Positions 1 to 7,227 of a stretch of DNA of 28,960 bases are shown in pieces. How positions within the stretch are numbered: position 1 is the first letter of the stretch; each line of letters opens with the position of its first letter. A model generated the notes under the pieces. It worked only from the letters and a program-made list of their open reading frames with translations, did no database searches and was not told the DNA's origin. The stretch comes from a virus. Location: the IMG/VR virus record IMGVR_UViG_3300004369_000103, positions 1 through 28,960 of that record; one strand, 5' to 3'. A program made the translations under genes and the position numbers.

Positions 1-99
1 GGCGTGAGTCGGTTGCGCTTGGTGTTGCGGCTGACGTCTACTTTGCGAAGGTACGCGAACTTCAGGAAGGCGTCCTCGACGCGGTATCGGTTGGGCGTC
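1..99. repeat. 99-bp terminal overlap, left copy
   Basis: Bases 1-99 are identical to bases 28862-28960. An exact repeat of this length at the two ends of an assembled contig is most simply an assembler overlap on a circular or circularly permuted molecule. A true short terminal repeat is possible but less likely, because the repeat lies inside an open reading frame that continues smoothly across the join. Confidence 0.95.
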
Positions 100-443
100 A
101 GCGCTTCGCACCTCTTGTGCATGGCAATCGTAAAATCTACGAGTTTGGCCGTGACGCCGCGTTCCGAATCGAAAAGGCGCAGGACGGTTCTACGGTTTAT
201 GCGGTGTTGGCTGTTGACGGTGAGGACGGGGTTCCGCGTCTGGTGGAGGATGGTTGGCTCTGGGTAGAACCGCTGCGCTTCCTCGAGGGTCGGTCCGAAG
301 AACGGTTTTGTTTGCAGGAGGCACCAGCTGGCTATGCCGTAGCTGCCTAGGCGCTCGTGGCCTACGTTCATCTGGCTGGCTCTGTGGATGGCGGCTATCC
401 ATCCTGTTCCGCTTCGCGGCGGTGCCACGATGATGGGGTTCAA
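1..443 (-). CDS. Sulfotransferase-like P-loop protein, N-terminal part (gene split by contig ends)
   Basis: On the circular molecule the gene runs 443 to 1, then 28861 to 28762, giving 180 residues. Residues 4-15 read IIVAPPRSGTGW, the form of the 5'-phosphosulfate-binding loop of PAPS-dependent sulfotransferases. Residues 69-78 read TRNPVLTVNS, the form of the 3'-phosphate-binding motif (RNP followed by Ser). The family transfers sulfate from PAPS to sugars, proteins or small molecules; the substrate here is unknown. The protein is short for a sulfotransferase (usually 250 or more residues), so it may be minimal or degenerate. The likely start is a TTG at 443-441 that overlaps the TerL stop (TTGA); a later GTG at 428 would remove the first strand. 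It lies between TerL and portal in one operon. The family call is by motif only. Confidence 0.62.
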   Translation of the reverse strand, partial: MNPIIVAPPRSGTGWIAAIHRASQMNVGHERLGSYGIASWCLLQTKPFFGPTLEEAQRFYPEPTILHQTRNPVLTVNSQHRINRRTVLRLFDSERGVTAKLVDFTIAMHKRCEALTPNRYRVEDAFLKFAYLRKVDVSRNTKRNRLT

Positions 444-1996
444 AGCGCCAGGATTTCGAGGGTGGCTCCTTCTTCGCGGTCTTTGAGCATCTCTCCGAAC
501 GCCATCACGCTGGCTACTACGCCGTCGACCATCTGTCCTCGCGCATTGCGGTTTTTCGTGATTTTGATGTTGTCGGCTGGGTCTCTCGTGATGATGGTGC
601 ATCCGATTTGCCACCGCAGGCATTGGTTCCCGTCGTGGACGATTTGTCTCGCCACGTAGGCCATTTCCATCTGCTTGGTCGGGTAGCTCATCTCGTAGTA
701 GCCCTGTCCGAATGGCTGCATGTTCACGCCCGCGTCCAAAAGTTCGGGGACTATGTAGGTGCTGTATTTGCGGTCGAAGGCGACGCTGCGGATGTCGTAT
801 CGCGTGTGCTGGTCCTCTATGTAATCGCGGACGGCGGCGAAGTCGGTCACGTTGCCTGGGGTGATGGTGATGTCTCCTTGCTCGGCGTAGGCGAGGTAGT
901 CGACCCCTTCGGCTAGTTTCTTGTTGTCGGCTGTTTCTTGATTGCACCACTGGTGGACCTTGACGTAAAACCGTTCGGGGCTTTCCACCCAGACCATCGC
1001 GAAGGCAGTCAGGTCTCTGGTGGCGGCTAGGTCTAGTCCTCCGTAGGCGGGGAGGGTGGCGAGGTGCTCGTCATTTGGCCATGGACCGCGGCACCGCATC
1101 CACTCCTCGTCGGTAATCCATGCCTCCTCGCTCGTCGTCCAGACGTTTAGGTTCAGGCGTTTGAACGTGTTTACGTGGCTGGGGCTTTGCTTGGCTTTGA
1201 TGAGTTGGTCCCTGAAGTAGTCGGCTTGGCAGATGGTTCCGTATCCTGGGTTGGCCTTCCTCCATGTCGCTTCCTCGGTCCAGTCGTCGTCGGGGTCGGC
1301 GGCGTAGACGACGGGTAGGTAGCTGGGGTCGTCCACCGTTCCGTTTCTTACGGCTAGTGCGTACTCGTGCTGCTCCCAGCAGATGCTGTTTCGGTCGTGG
1401 CCTGCGGTGGTCAGGGCTATGATGATGGGTTCAAGGCGGGCGCCGACGCTGGTGGTCAGGACGTCCCAGAGTTCGCGGTTGCAAACGTGGAGCTCATCGA
1501 AAATGACGCCGCTGCAATTGAAACCGTGCTTGGTGCTGGCTTCCGCGCTGATGCTCTTGTAGAATCCGCCGCGGTACTTGATGGCGTACTGGGTTTGCTT
1601 GCACGCCTTGCTCAAGGTTCGGCTCTGTCGGACCATCCCGATTGCCGTGTCAAAAACGATGCGGGCCTGGGCTGCGTCGCCTGCTGCACTGATGATTTCT
1701 GGGCCGCGTTCCTCTAGGCCTGTTAGCAGGTACAGCGCTATCGCGGCGGTGAGGGAGCTCTTGCCGTTTTTGCGTGGAATCTCCACGTAGCAGGTTCGGT
1801 ATTTGCGGCGACCGTCGGCGCGCTTCCAACCGAAAAGGGGGCGGATGATGTCGTCCTTCTGCCATGGCTCCAGCAGGAACCGTCCCGTGTGCCCTTTGAC
1901 GTGCGAGCAGTAGGTCTCAATGAATCGGACGGCGTGGTCGGCGGCGGCTGCGTCGAAGTAGTCCCCGTCCCGTAGGTTACAGGGCGATGAAGTCAT
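440..1996 (-). CDS. terL: Terminase large subunit (TerL)
   Basis: This is the 518-residue packaging motor, which drives DNA into the prohead with ATP and cuts the concatemer. PRKNGKS at residues 74-80 is the Walker A-like loop. GVIFDELH at 163-170 is Walker B plus the catalytic carboxylate. GGLDLAATRDLTA at 319-331 opens the RNase H-like nuclease domain with Asp322, and a DGVVASVMA segment near the C-terminus supplies a late acidic residue. Length and motif spacing fit the Terminase_1 (YmfN-like) family. The ATG at 1996 overlaps the end of the P27-type TerS gene by 20 nt, and the TGA at 442-440 overlaps the start of the sulfotransferase-like gene, so the block is one operon. Confidence 0.95.
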   Translation of the reverse strand: MTSSPCNLRDGDYFDAAAADHAVRFIETYCSHVKGHTGRFLLEPWQKDDIIRPLFGWKRADGRRKYRTCYVEIPRKNGKSSLTAAIALYLLTGLEERGPEIISAAGDAAQARIVFDTAIGMVRQSRTLSKACKQTQYAIKYRGGFYKSISAEASTKHGFNCSGVIFDELHVCNRELWDVLTTSVGARLEPIIIALTTAGHDRNSICWEQHEYALAVRNGTVDDPSYLPVVYAADPDDDWTEEATWRKANPGYGTICQADYFRDQLIKAKQSPSHVNTFKRLNLNVWTTSEEAWITDEEWMRCRGPWPNDEHLATLPAYGGLDLAATRDLTAFAMVWVESPERFYVKVHQWCNQETADNKKLAEGVDYLAYAEQGDITITPGNVTDFAAVRDYIEDQHTRYDIRSVAFDRKYSTYIVPELLDAGVNMQPFGQGYYEMSYPTKQMEMAYVARQIVHDGNQCLRWQIGCTIITRDPADNIKITKNRNARGQMVDGVVASVMAFGEMLKDREEGATLEILAL

Positions 1997-2288
1997 CGGC
2001 GTGTTCTGTTCCTTGCCCGCGTTGGGTCATTTTGTCGACCAGGACGCAGAGGCGTTGTCGCGCTTCCTGGAGCTGCTGGTATTCTGGCCGAGCGCGCGAG
2101 TAGGTGTCGCTCTTGCCGCGCACCAGGTAGGTCGGTCCGTGTTGGTTGATGAACCGCTGGAGCTTGCCTAGTTCAACCTCGACGCAGGCCATCATGCGGA
2201 GCAGGGTCTTGTCTCCTGCGTCCAATTCTCGCACCTCGCTCCATTCCTGCATCAAACCTTGGAACCGTTCGAATTGCTCGGGGTCCAT
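1977..2288 (-). CDS. terS: Terminase small subunit, P27 family
   Basis: The 103-residue product contains LLRMMACVEVELGKLQRFI, HGPTYLVRGKSDTY and RARPEYQQLQEARQRLCVL. These are the helical, GPTY and PEY..L....RL blocks of P27-family small terminases, which form the ring that recognises phage DNA and loads TerL. The first ATG is at 2288, but the same frame is open upstream with P27-like basic residues (for example KSNPTQAFTANIASHPRR). The true start may therefore be a non-ATG codon close to the HNH stop at 2408, such as the CTG overlapping it. TerL follows with a 20-nt overlap. The family call is good; the start is uncertain. Confidence 0.85.
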   Translation of the reverse strand: MDPEQFERFQGLMQEWSEVRELDAGDKTLLRMMACVEVELGKLQRFINQHGPTYLVRGKSDTYSRARPEYQQLQEARQRLCVLVDKMTQRGQGTEHADDFIAL

Positions 2289-2407
2289 CCACGCCTCCGT
2301 CGCTGGGGTCCCTTTACTTTTGACCCTCCTCGGATGAGAGGCGATGTTGGCGGTGAAGGCTTGAGTTGGGTTTGATTTTGTGACCCCCCTATCCCCTTTT
2401 TCGTTCT

Positions 2408-2677
2408 TCAGTCCTCCTTCGCTCGTTTGGTGTTGTGGCAGCTCGCGCACATTGGTTGGTGATTGTCTGCTCGCCAGAAGAGGTCGGGTCTCTGGCGTGC
2501 TGGTGTGATGTGGTCCACGACGGTCGCGGGTCTCTCGCAGTGGATGCAGACGGGGTTCACGGACAGGAAACGCCGACGGTAGTTGCGCCAGCGTTGCGTG
2601 TGGTAGTTCGTCTCTATGTCTTTGGACGGCTGGGTCACCCATGTTGCTGGTCTTTGTCTGGTTGGGATGGTGGGCAT
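2408..2677 (-). CDS. HNH endonuclease
   Basis: The 89-residue protein carries a complete small HNH domain. It has C44xxC47 as the first zinc knuckle, VVDHI with catalytic D55-H56, N72 in the middle helix, and C77xxC80-H81 followed by NTKR. HNH proteins encoded next to terminase genes are known in several phages to act with the terminase in DNA packaging (the HK97 gp74 type). Its place directly before P27-TerS and TerL fits this role. The ATG at 2677 lies 43 nt inside the end of the upstream methyltransferase-like gene, so the two are probably co-translated. Confidence 0.88.
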   Translation of the reverse strand: MPTIPTRQRPATWVTQPSKDIETNYHTQRWRNYRRRFLSVNPVCIHCERPATVVDHITPARQRPDLFWRADNHQPMCASCHNTKRAKED

Positions 2678-3150
2678 GGGGTGGGGTGGGGGTGTGTGCA
2701 GACGTGTGTGGTCCGTCTGCCTTGGCTGTGGATGATTTGCTGGACCTCGCCTTGCATCATCTTGGCGACGTAGTTGCGGTGGCTGTCGTCGTAGACCACG
2801 GTTGCTCCTGGTTTGATGAACTGCTGGATGCGGTGGGCGTTCTCGCGCAGCCTGCCTGGCGGGCCGTCGATGACCACGATTTCGGCCAGCTGGACGCGGC
2901 GTTGCAGCTTCTTGGTGAGCATGTAGAACCCGTTGTCTAGCGGGGCGTAGATTGTCTGGATGCCTTTGCGCGTCAGCCAGTCGTACCACCTGTAGTCGTG
3001 TTCAACGGTGAACCCGTAGAACGCGGCGTGCAGGTCTAGGCTTCCCGCCCCGCCTCCGAACTCGAGGAACGTGGCCTCGGGTCCGTGGGTCATCTTCAGG
3101 TAGTCGAGCACTTTGCGGTCCATCCTCCACTGGTCGTTATTCGCGTTCAC
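2635..3150 (-). CDS. SAM-dependent methyltransferase-like protein
   Basis: The 171-residue product starts at a GTG at 3150; an ATG at residue 10 (3123) is an alternative. FLEFGGGAGS at residues 28-37 has the form of the glycine-rich SAM loop (motif I) after a first beta strand. IVVIDGPPG at 91-99 and VVYDDSHR at 118-125 match later strands of a Rossmann-fold class I methyltransferase. The DGPPG and DD.HR pair recalls small-molecule or glycan O-methyltransferases more than DNA methyltransferases, and there is no DPPY motif. The C-terminus after residue 145 is His/Pro-rich and overlaps the HNH gene. The substrate is unknown. It sits in the packaging operon, not beside the DNA methyltransferase. 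Confidence 0.55.
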   Translation of the reverse strand: MNANNDQWRMDRKVLDYLKMTHGPEATFLEFGGGAGSLDLHAAFYGFTVEHDYRWYDWLTRKGIQTIYAPLDNGFYMLTKKLQRRVQLAEIVVIDGPPGRLRENAHRIQQFIKPGATVVYDDSHRNYVAKMMQGEVQQIIHSQGRRTTHVCTHPHPTPCPPSQPDKDQQHG

Positions 3151-3283
3151 GGTATCCTGGTTTGCCTGTCAATTCCCACAGCGCGAACTTGGCCTTCCGT
3201 GCGACCGTGTCATTTCCTTGCGCGAGCGCGATGTGCCTTAATCGCCGCAACCGTTGGATGGTCTGGAGGGTGGCTGGCTTCAT
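3137..3283 (-). CDS. Small basic protein (48 aa), unknown
   Basis: This short frame begins at the ATG at 3283 inside the 3' end of the second NinG-like gene. It ends in a TAA at 3139-3137, inside the start of the methyltransferase-like gene, so it bridges the two without a gap. The product is basic and predicted helical (for example RLRRLRHIALAQGNDTVARK) and contains LWELTGKPGY. No family is recognised. Without it, about 60 nt between the neighbouring genes would be unoccupied in a tightly packed operon, which mildly supports it. A chance frame cannot be excluded. Confidence 0.45.
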   Translation of the reverse strand: MKPATLQTIQRLRRLRHIALAQGNDTVARKAKFALWELTGKPGYRERE

Positions 3284-3692
3284 AGCGCGCATCGACCGTT
3301 GCGACCAACCGTGCATTCCGCTGGGCCAGAAATCGTGCCCGTTCACGGAGTCGGTCTTTGTCCAGTTTGGTGCTTCGCTTGGCTCGGTGGAGAATGTCGT
3401 CGGCAAGTCCTGGCCGCACCTCGTTGAGCTTGGTTCCGTAGATGTACTGCTGTCCTTGGTGGTACAAATTGCAGGCTCGGCATTGGGGTCTGGTATTCTC
3501 TTGGCTCCAACGGGTGGCCATGTGCCTCCTAGACGCAAAATGTCCGCAGTGGAGATTCCTAGGATGGTCAGCTCGTCCGCACGTCCAGCACCGCGCTTCT
3601 CCGCGTAGGTCGGCTGCGCTGTATCGCACGTAGACGCTCCACTCCCTGTCGAGCTCTGCGACGGCGATTTGGAGTGGTGTTTTTTTGGGCAT
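3210..3692 (-). CDS. NinG/Rap-like recombination nuclease, second copy
   Basis: The 160-residue protein has the zinc and HNH-like core of lambda NinG (Rap): C35xxC38, HCGH with C49 and H51, MATRW, then C71xxC74-N75. NinG-type proteins cleave branched DNA at recombination junctions. The core matches the first copy at 6112-6504 in motif order and spacing, but the flanks differ: here a long basic C-terminal tail (residues 90-160) follows the core. The ATG at 3692 lies 13 nt after the stop of the TerS-like gene. Its place in the packaging operon suggests a role on concatemers before packaging, which is inference. Confidence 0.8.
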   Translation of the reverse strand: MPKKTPLQIAVAELDREWSVYVRYSAADLRGEARCWTCGRADHPRNLHCGHFASRRHMATRWSQENTRPQCRACNLYHQGQQYIYGTKLNEVRPGLADDILHRAKRSTKLDKDRLRERARFLAQRNARLVATVDARYEASHPPDHPTVAAIKAHRARARK

Positions 3693-3705
3693 CCTCCTGG
3701 TGTTG

Positions 3706-4035
3706 TCATCTCCATTCGATTTGTGGGTTGTCTGCTTGTGTCACCTCTTGCCTCTCCACGAATCCTCGGTGCTTCCCCTTTGTTTTCAGGTAGAACAAAA
3801 TCGACGCGGTGTCCTCGTCCTGGATGCGCTTGAGCAGTTTGCCCTCTACGAAGTCTAGGGCTACCTCTTGGATTTCGTCGCACGCCTCTGCGAAGTCGGA
3901 ATCGATGAGGCGCCATTCGTAGTAGGTGCTTCGGTGGATTCCTACGGCCTTCGCGGTCTGGGTCACGATTCCGAGGTTCTTTTCAAGTGCCTGTAGGAAG
4001 GCCTTTTTTCTCGTGTCGGTTTTGTCGGATTTCAT
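3706..4035 (-). CDS. HTH protein resembling phBC6A51-type terminase small subunit
   Basis: The 109-residue protein has an N-terminal helix-turn-helix (residues 12-45, with VTQTAKAVGIHRSTYYEWR as the two helices). It continues with DSDFAEACDEIQEVALDFVE and a segment reading SILFYLKTKGKHRGF. This combination is typical of the DNA-binding phBC6A51-like family, usually annotated as terminase small subunit. Because a P27-type TerS lies directly before TerL, this protein may be a second packaging-recognition factor or may have been repurposed. Its ATG overlaps the PLD-like gene stop (ATGA). Confidence 0.75.
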   Translation of the reverse strand: MKSDKTDTRKKAFLQALEKNLGIVTQTAKAVGIHRSTYYEWRLIDSDFAEACDEIQEVALDFVEGKLLKRIQDEDTASILFYLKTKGKHRGFVERQEVTQADNPQIEWR

Positions 4036-4865
4036 CCTTTAGAACGGTGCCGCCGTTTGATTCGGGTTGTTGTTTTTGGGTCGTTGACCTCGTCGTCCGC
4101 TGCCTGGGGTCCGTCCTGGACCGCGGCTTGCGTTGTAGCTTGCATATTTGCCTGAACCGCTTGCCATAATTTCTTGTGTCTGATTGGTTTTTGAATGACT
4201 GCGTACTCGGCTAGAATCGCGTTGTGGAAGTCCAGGTAAAACTCGAAAAGCTCGGGGTTCTCCTCGATGCAGGTTTGCTCTAGGCACCCGCTGCTTCGGA
4301 GGTTGGCGCTTCCGTGCATCACGATTTTTTTGCCGCCGTACGTCTCAAAGATAGCGATTTTGGTGTGGCTGCCTGCGACCCCTAGTTGGAAGCGGTCCTC
4401 GTGGTCTAGTTCGTGGAGCATGTAGGGCACTAGGTTCTTGCGCTCGTGGGCGTAGAAGTAGTCGCTGACGATGAGGTCTAGCTTGTCCACCCATCCGTCG
4501 TGGAGCAAATTGGCGAAGCTGTCTATGTTGTTTTGGCTCATGGAGAGGGTGCTCACGCTCATGTGCTTGACTCGTGCGTTTCTCTCTTTGAGCAGGGCCT
4601 CGATGAAATCGCCGAACTCGAAGCTGCCCGCGGTTATCATGTGGCTGCGTGTGCCGTCGCCGATGTCGATGTAATTGGCCGCGCGGATGGCGTGGCTGTA
4701 CTTGACGTGCTTCTCTTTGATGCCCTTGAACGGTGGCGGGTTGTGGTAGCGGTCGCGGTTCTCGTTGATGAAATCGTTTTCGAAGTCTAGGCCTCCAAGG
4801 TCTAGGTCTAGGTCGAATTGGAATCCGTAGTCGGGTGTGGCGTCGTTGTCTGTTTCGTTGTTCAT
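4032..4865 (-). CDS. Phospholipase-D-like (PLDc) protein
   Basis: The 277-residue product starts at the ATG at 4865, overlapping the methyltransferase stop by ATGA. After an acidic N-terminus (residues 1-40), a compact domain reads MITAGSFEFGDFIEALL (76-92), then SHTKIAIFE (166-174), with H167 and K169 as the HxK of a PLD active site. GSANLRSSGCLEQ (185-197) is the conserved strand-loop after it. Only one HxK is present, so an active enzyme would need to dimerise, as single-motif bacterial nucleases of this superfamily do. The canonical Asp of HKD is not at its usual spacing. Likely roles are DNA processing or a scaffold partner of the upstream ParB-methyltransferase. Confidence 0.7.
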   Translation of the reverse strand: MNNETDNDATPDYGFQFDLDLDLGGLDFENDFINENRDRYHNPPPFKGIKEKHVKYSHAIRAANYIDIGDGTRSHMITAGSFEFGDFIEALLKERNARVKHMSVSTLSMSQNNIDSFANLLHDGWVDKLDLIVSDYFYAHERKNLVPYMLHELDHEDRFQLGVAGSHTKIAIFETYGGKKIVMHGSANLRSSGCLEQTCIEENPELFEFYLDFHNAILAEYAVIQKPIRHKKLWQAVQANMQATTQAAVQDGPQAADDEVNDPKTTTRIKRRHRSKG

Positions 4866-6115
4866 AGCACGGGGGTGTGTTCGATTTTGGTTATCTCGAT
4901 TGTGGGGTCTAGCTCCTGCATGCGGTCTAGGATGACTTGGCAGTACTGGGGGTCTAGCTCCACTCCGAAGCATCGGCGGTTTAGCTGGTGGGCTGCGACC
5001 ATGGTGCTCCCGCTGCCAAGGAAACCGTCGAGCACGATTTGGTCCTCGAGGGTGCTGTTCTGGATGAGGTGGCCCATCAGGGTGACGGGTTTCATGGTCG
5101 GGTGTTCCTTCGAACTGCTCGGCTTGTCGTGATGGATGACGGTGCTGTGTGCCTTGAACATTTGCTCCAGGAGCGCGGTCATCTCTTTCTTGTTCAGCTT
5201 GGTCAGGTCGATTGGTTCGTCGAGGATGGTCGTTGGGAGCGTGCGGTCCTCGGTGAAGTAGTGCGCGGCGCCTGGCTTCCATCCGTAGAGGCATGGCTCG
5301 TGTTGCCATTGGTAGTCCTGCCTTCCTAGCACCAAGCTGTTCTTGACCCAGATGAGTGTTTGCTTGTGGCTGACGTTGGCGGCGGCCATGGCTTTGCGGA
5401 AGTTCAATCCTTCGCTGTCGGCGTGCCAAATGTACCACGCTCCTCCTAGTTTGACCCGTTCGTTCATGGCTGTGAAGCTGTCGGTGAGAAACGCTAGGAA
5501 GGCGGCGTTTCCCATTTTGTCATTCTCGATTTTTTTGCCGTTGCTTCCTGTGTAGTCCACGTTGTACGGCGGGTCGGTCACCACCGCATCCGCCCATTCA
5601 TCGGGGAGGAGTGTTTCGAAGGTTCGGGCGTCGGTGCTGTCTCCGCAGATGAGTCTGTGTGGTCCAATCAGGAAACGGTCGCCGCGGCTGATGTTGGTGT
5701 GGATGACGTCTGGCAGTTCGTAGTTGTCCTCCTCGACGGGTTCCTTGTCTTGTTTGTAGTCGGGTATGTCGACACCCCATGCTTCGAGTTCGGTTGCGTC
5801 GAAGTCGTTTGCGAGGATGTCCCAGTCCCATTCGCCGTAGCTGGCGTTGTCTTTGATGATGAATCGCCGCTGCTTTACCTCGTCCCAGTTGGCGGTGTAA
5901 ACGGGGACCAGCTCCATTTCCGCTTCGCGCGCTGCCTTGAGCCGCATGTTGCCTCCCAGCACCATCCCGTTGGGGTCGGTGACGATGGGTCGCGCCTCTA
6001 GCATCTCGGGGTCCTCTTTCAAGCTCTCGACCAGCAGTCGGAACTTGCGGTTCTTGATGACGCGGGGGTTGTTGGGGTTGAGCTTGAGTTCGCTCGGCTT
6101 GCGGTATTCTATCAT
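4862..6115 (-). CDS. ParB-like nuclease domain fused to N6-adenine DNA methyltransferase
   Basis: The 417-residue protein has an N-terminal ParB-like domain (residues 1-80, LNPNNPR, then PIVTDPNGMVLGGNMRLKAA). A methyltransferase domain follows. Its catalytic TDPPYNVDY is at 180-188, and the SAM-binding DGFLGSGSTMVAA is at 363-375, followed by CFGVELDPQYC. DPPY before FxGxG is the beta-class order, which methylates adenine N6 in DNA. This fusion is common in phages and protects phage DNA from host restriction or marks it. The ATG at 6115 overlaps the NinG stop by ATGA, and the PLD-like gene is coupled downstream. No cognate restriction nuclease is present. Confidence 0.93.
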   Translation of the reverse strand: MIEYRKPSELKLNPNNPRVIKNRKFRLLVESLKEDPEMLEARPIVTDPNGMVLGGNMRLKAAREAEMELVPVYTANWDEVKQRRFIIKDNASYGEWDWDILANDFDATELEAWGVDIPDYKQDKEPVEEDNYELPDVIHTNISRGDRFLIGPHRLICGDSTDARTFETLLPDEWADAVVTDPPYNVDYTGSNGKKIENDKMGNAAFLAFLTDSFTAMNERVKLGGAWYIWHADSEGLNFRKAMAAANVSHKQTLIWVKNSLVLGRQDYQWQHEPCLYGWKPGAAHYFTEDRTLPTTILDEPIDLTKLNKKEMTALLEQMFKAHSTVIHHDKPSSSKEHPTMKPVTLMGHLIQNSTLEDQIVLDGFLGSGSTMVAAHQLNRRCFGVELDPQYCQVILDRMQELDPTIEITKIEHTPVL

Positions 6116-6504
6116 GGGGTGAGCTCCTTGGCGCGGTTGGCTATGTCGAGTATCTCGTCGGTGTCAAATTTGACGATTTGGTTGCCTAGGGCGACCAAGC
6201 TGTCGGCGGCTCCTGGTCCGTATCGGGCATCGATGGCTTCTGCGAATTTGGCCGACCGACCGCAGTGGTGGCGATTGCAAGTGCGGCACTGGGGGGCGAG
6301 GTTCATGGCGTTCCACCGCGTGGCCATCTTGAGGCGTGGGACGAAGTGGCCGCAGTCCATCATTTTCCACGGTTGTCTTGTGCCGCACGTGATGCATTCC
6401 GCTCGGCCTGTGTGGTCCGCGGCGGCTGAACGGATGAGCGTACTGACGGCGCGGTCTGCTTTTTGGATTGCTTTCGCCCGTGATTGCGGTGTTTCTCTAT
6501 CCAT
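6112..6504 (-). CDS. ninG: NinG/Rap-like recombination nuclease, first copy
   Basis: The 130-residue product from the ATG at 6504 carries C37xxC40, MDCGHF with C51 and H53, KMATRWN (60-66), then C73xxC76-N77 and CGRS. This is the NinG core that binds zinc and resolves recombination intermediates. An upstream in-frame TTG at 6531 is a weaker start. The gene overlaps the small membrane-protein gene by 145 nt in another frame and is coupled to the methyltransferase downstream by ATGA. Its position just after replication genes is typical of NinG. Confidence 0.87.
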   Translation of the reverse strand: MDRETPQSRAKAIQKADRAVSTLIRSAAADHTGRAECITCGTRQPWKMMDCGHFVPRLKMATRWNAMNLAPQCRTCNRHHCGRSAKFAEAIDARYGPGAADSLVALGNQIVKFDTDEILDIANRAKELTP

Positions 6505-6611
6505 TGTCTTTCGCGTTCCTTGTGTTTCCAAATTTCAAGCAGAAACCAGGAAAATGCAAAAAGGCCCGCGACGCTGATTGCCAGGATGCTTATTGCGGCT
6601 GGTTCACTCAT
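6360..6611 (-). CDS. Small single-pass membrane protein (83 aa)
   Basis: Residues 5-26 form one hydrophobic segment (AAISILAISVAGLFAFSWFL). A basic, charged tail rich in Arg, Lys and Gln follows, so the topology is probably N-out with a cytoplasmic tail. The ATG at 6611 lies in an ATGAGTGA overlap with the preceding gene's stop, which supports translation. The last 145 nt overlap NinG in a different frame, so the low-complexity tail may be tolerated and not selected. No family is recognised. A role at the host membrane is inference. Confidence 0.6.
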   Translation of the reverse strand: MSEPAAISILAISVAGLFAFSWFLLEIWKHKERERQWIEKHRNHGRKQSKKQTAPSVRSSVQPPRTTQAERNASRAAQDNRGK

Positions 6612-7227
6612 GGCCTTGCTTGTGCTTGCCTGGTATGTAGAATGGGTTGTTCTTCTTCATCACGTCTGCCATGGTTTGGGGTTCGTACTTGATTTTGCTT
6701 GGGTCGTGGCGGACGTCGTCCAGTCCGTATCGGGTGTGCTTGCGCTCAAGGTAGGCGCTCCTGTCGAGTTCTGTTTTGCTCAGGCATTCGGTGAACTCCT
6801 GAATTTTCAACCGTTCGTAGAATTTCCCGAATCGGCCCGTCATCATGCCGTCGCAGGTCATCCGCAATTCCTCGAGGGTCAGGGTGGGGTAGTTCCGCAG
6901 GATGGTCTCGACGGTGAGGATGATTCCTTCCTCGTCCAGGGTCTTTTTGGCGTCTACGAAGTTGACCGTTTTCTGGACCATGGCTATCATGGCTAGTCGC
7001 GTCATCTCGGGTCGGCGGCGCAGGGCCGTCTGGATGTTGGTGCCTTGGTCGAAGGCCTCGGCTGGGGTCAGCTCAAAGAGTCCCGCTTTCGACGTACGCT
7101 CTATACTTGTCAGTGTCTTTTGGACCAGCCGCTCCTCCCGTTGCGCGAGTTCGGTCGAGTGGGAAGAGGCCCTTCCATCCTTTGGCGATGGTTTGTCTGA
7201 TGATGGCGATTGCGGTTTGTTCGTCAT
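6604..7227 (-). CDS. DUF6633-like conserved phage protein
   Basis: The 207-residue protein has a Pro/Ser-rich N-terminus (residues 1-25) and a helical core. The core contains TILRNYPTLTLEELRMTCDG and GRFGKFYERLKIQEFTECL, then LDRSAYLERKHTRYG. The pattern YP.LTLEE followed by G.(F/Y)GK.Y.RL resembles DUF6633-type proteins found beside replication genes in Bacteroidota phages; their function is unknown to me. The ATG at 7227 gives a 155-nt overlap with the upstream HTH gene. No alternative ATG occurs before residue 75, so either the overlap is real or a non-ATG start is used. Confidence 0.6.
   Translation of the reverse strand: MTNKPQSPSSDKPSPKDGRASSHSTELAQREERLVQKTLTSIERTSKAGLFELTPAEAFDQGTNIQTALRRRPEMTRLAMIAMVQKTVNFVDAKKTLDEEGIILTVETILRNYPTLTLEELRMTCDGMMTGRFGKFYERLKIQEFTECLSKTELDRSAYLERKHTRYGLDDVRHDPSKIKYEPQTMADVMKKNNPFYIPGKHKQGHE

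Noticed and set aside
1-99. Biological direct terminal repeat
   Set aside because: The repeat lies inside an open gene that reads through the join, which is better explained by assembler overlap on a circular or permuted genome.
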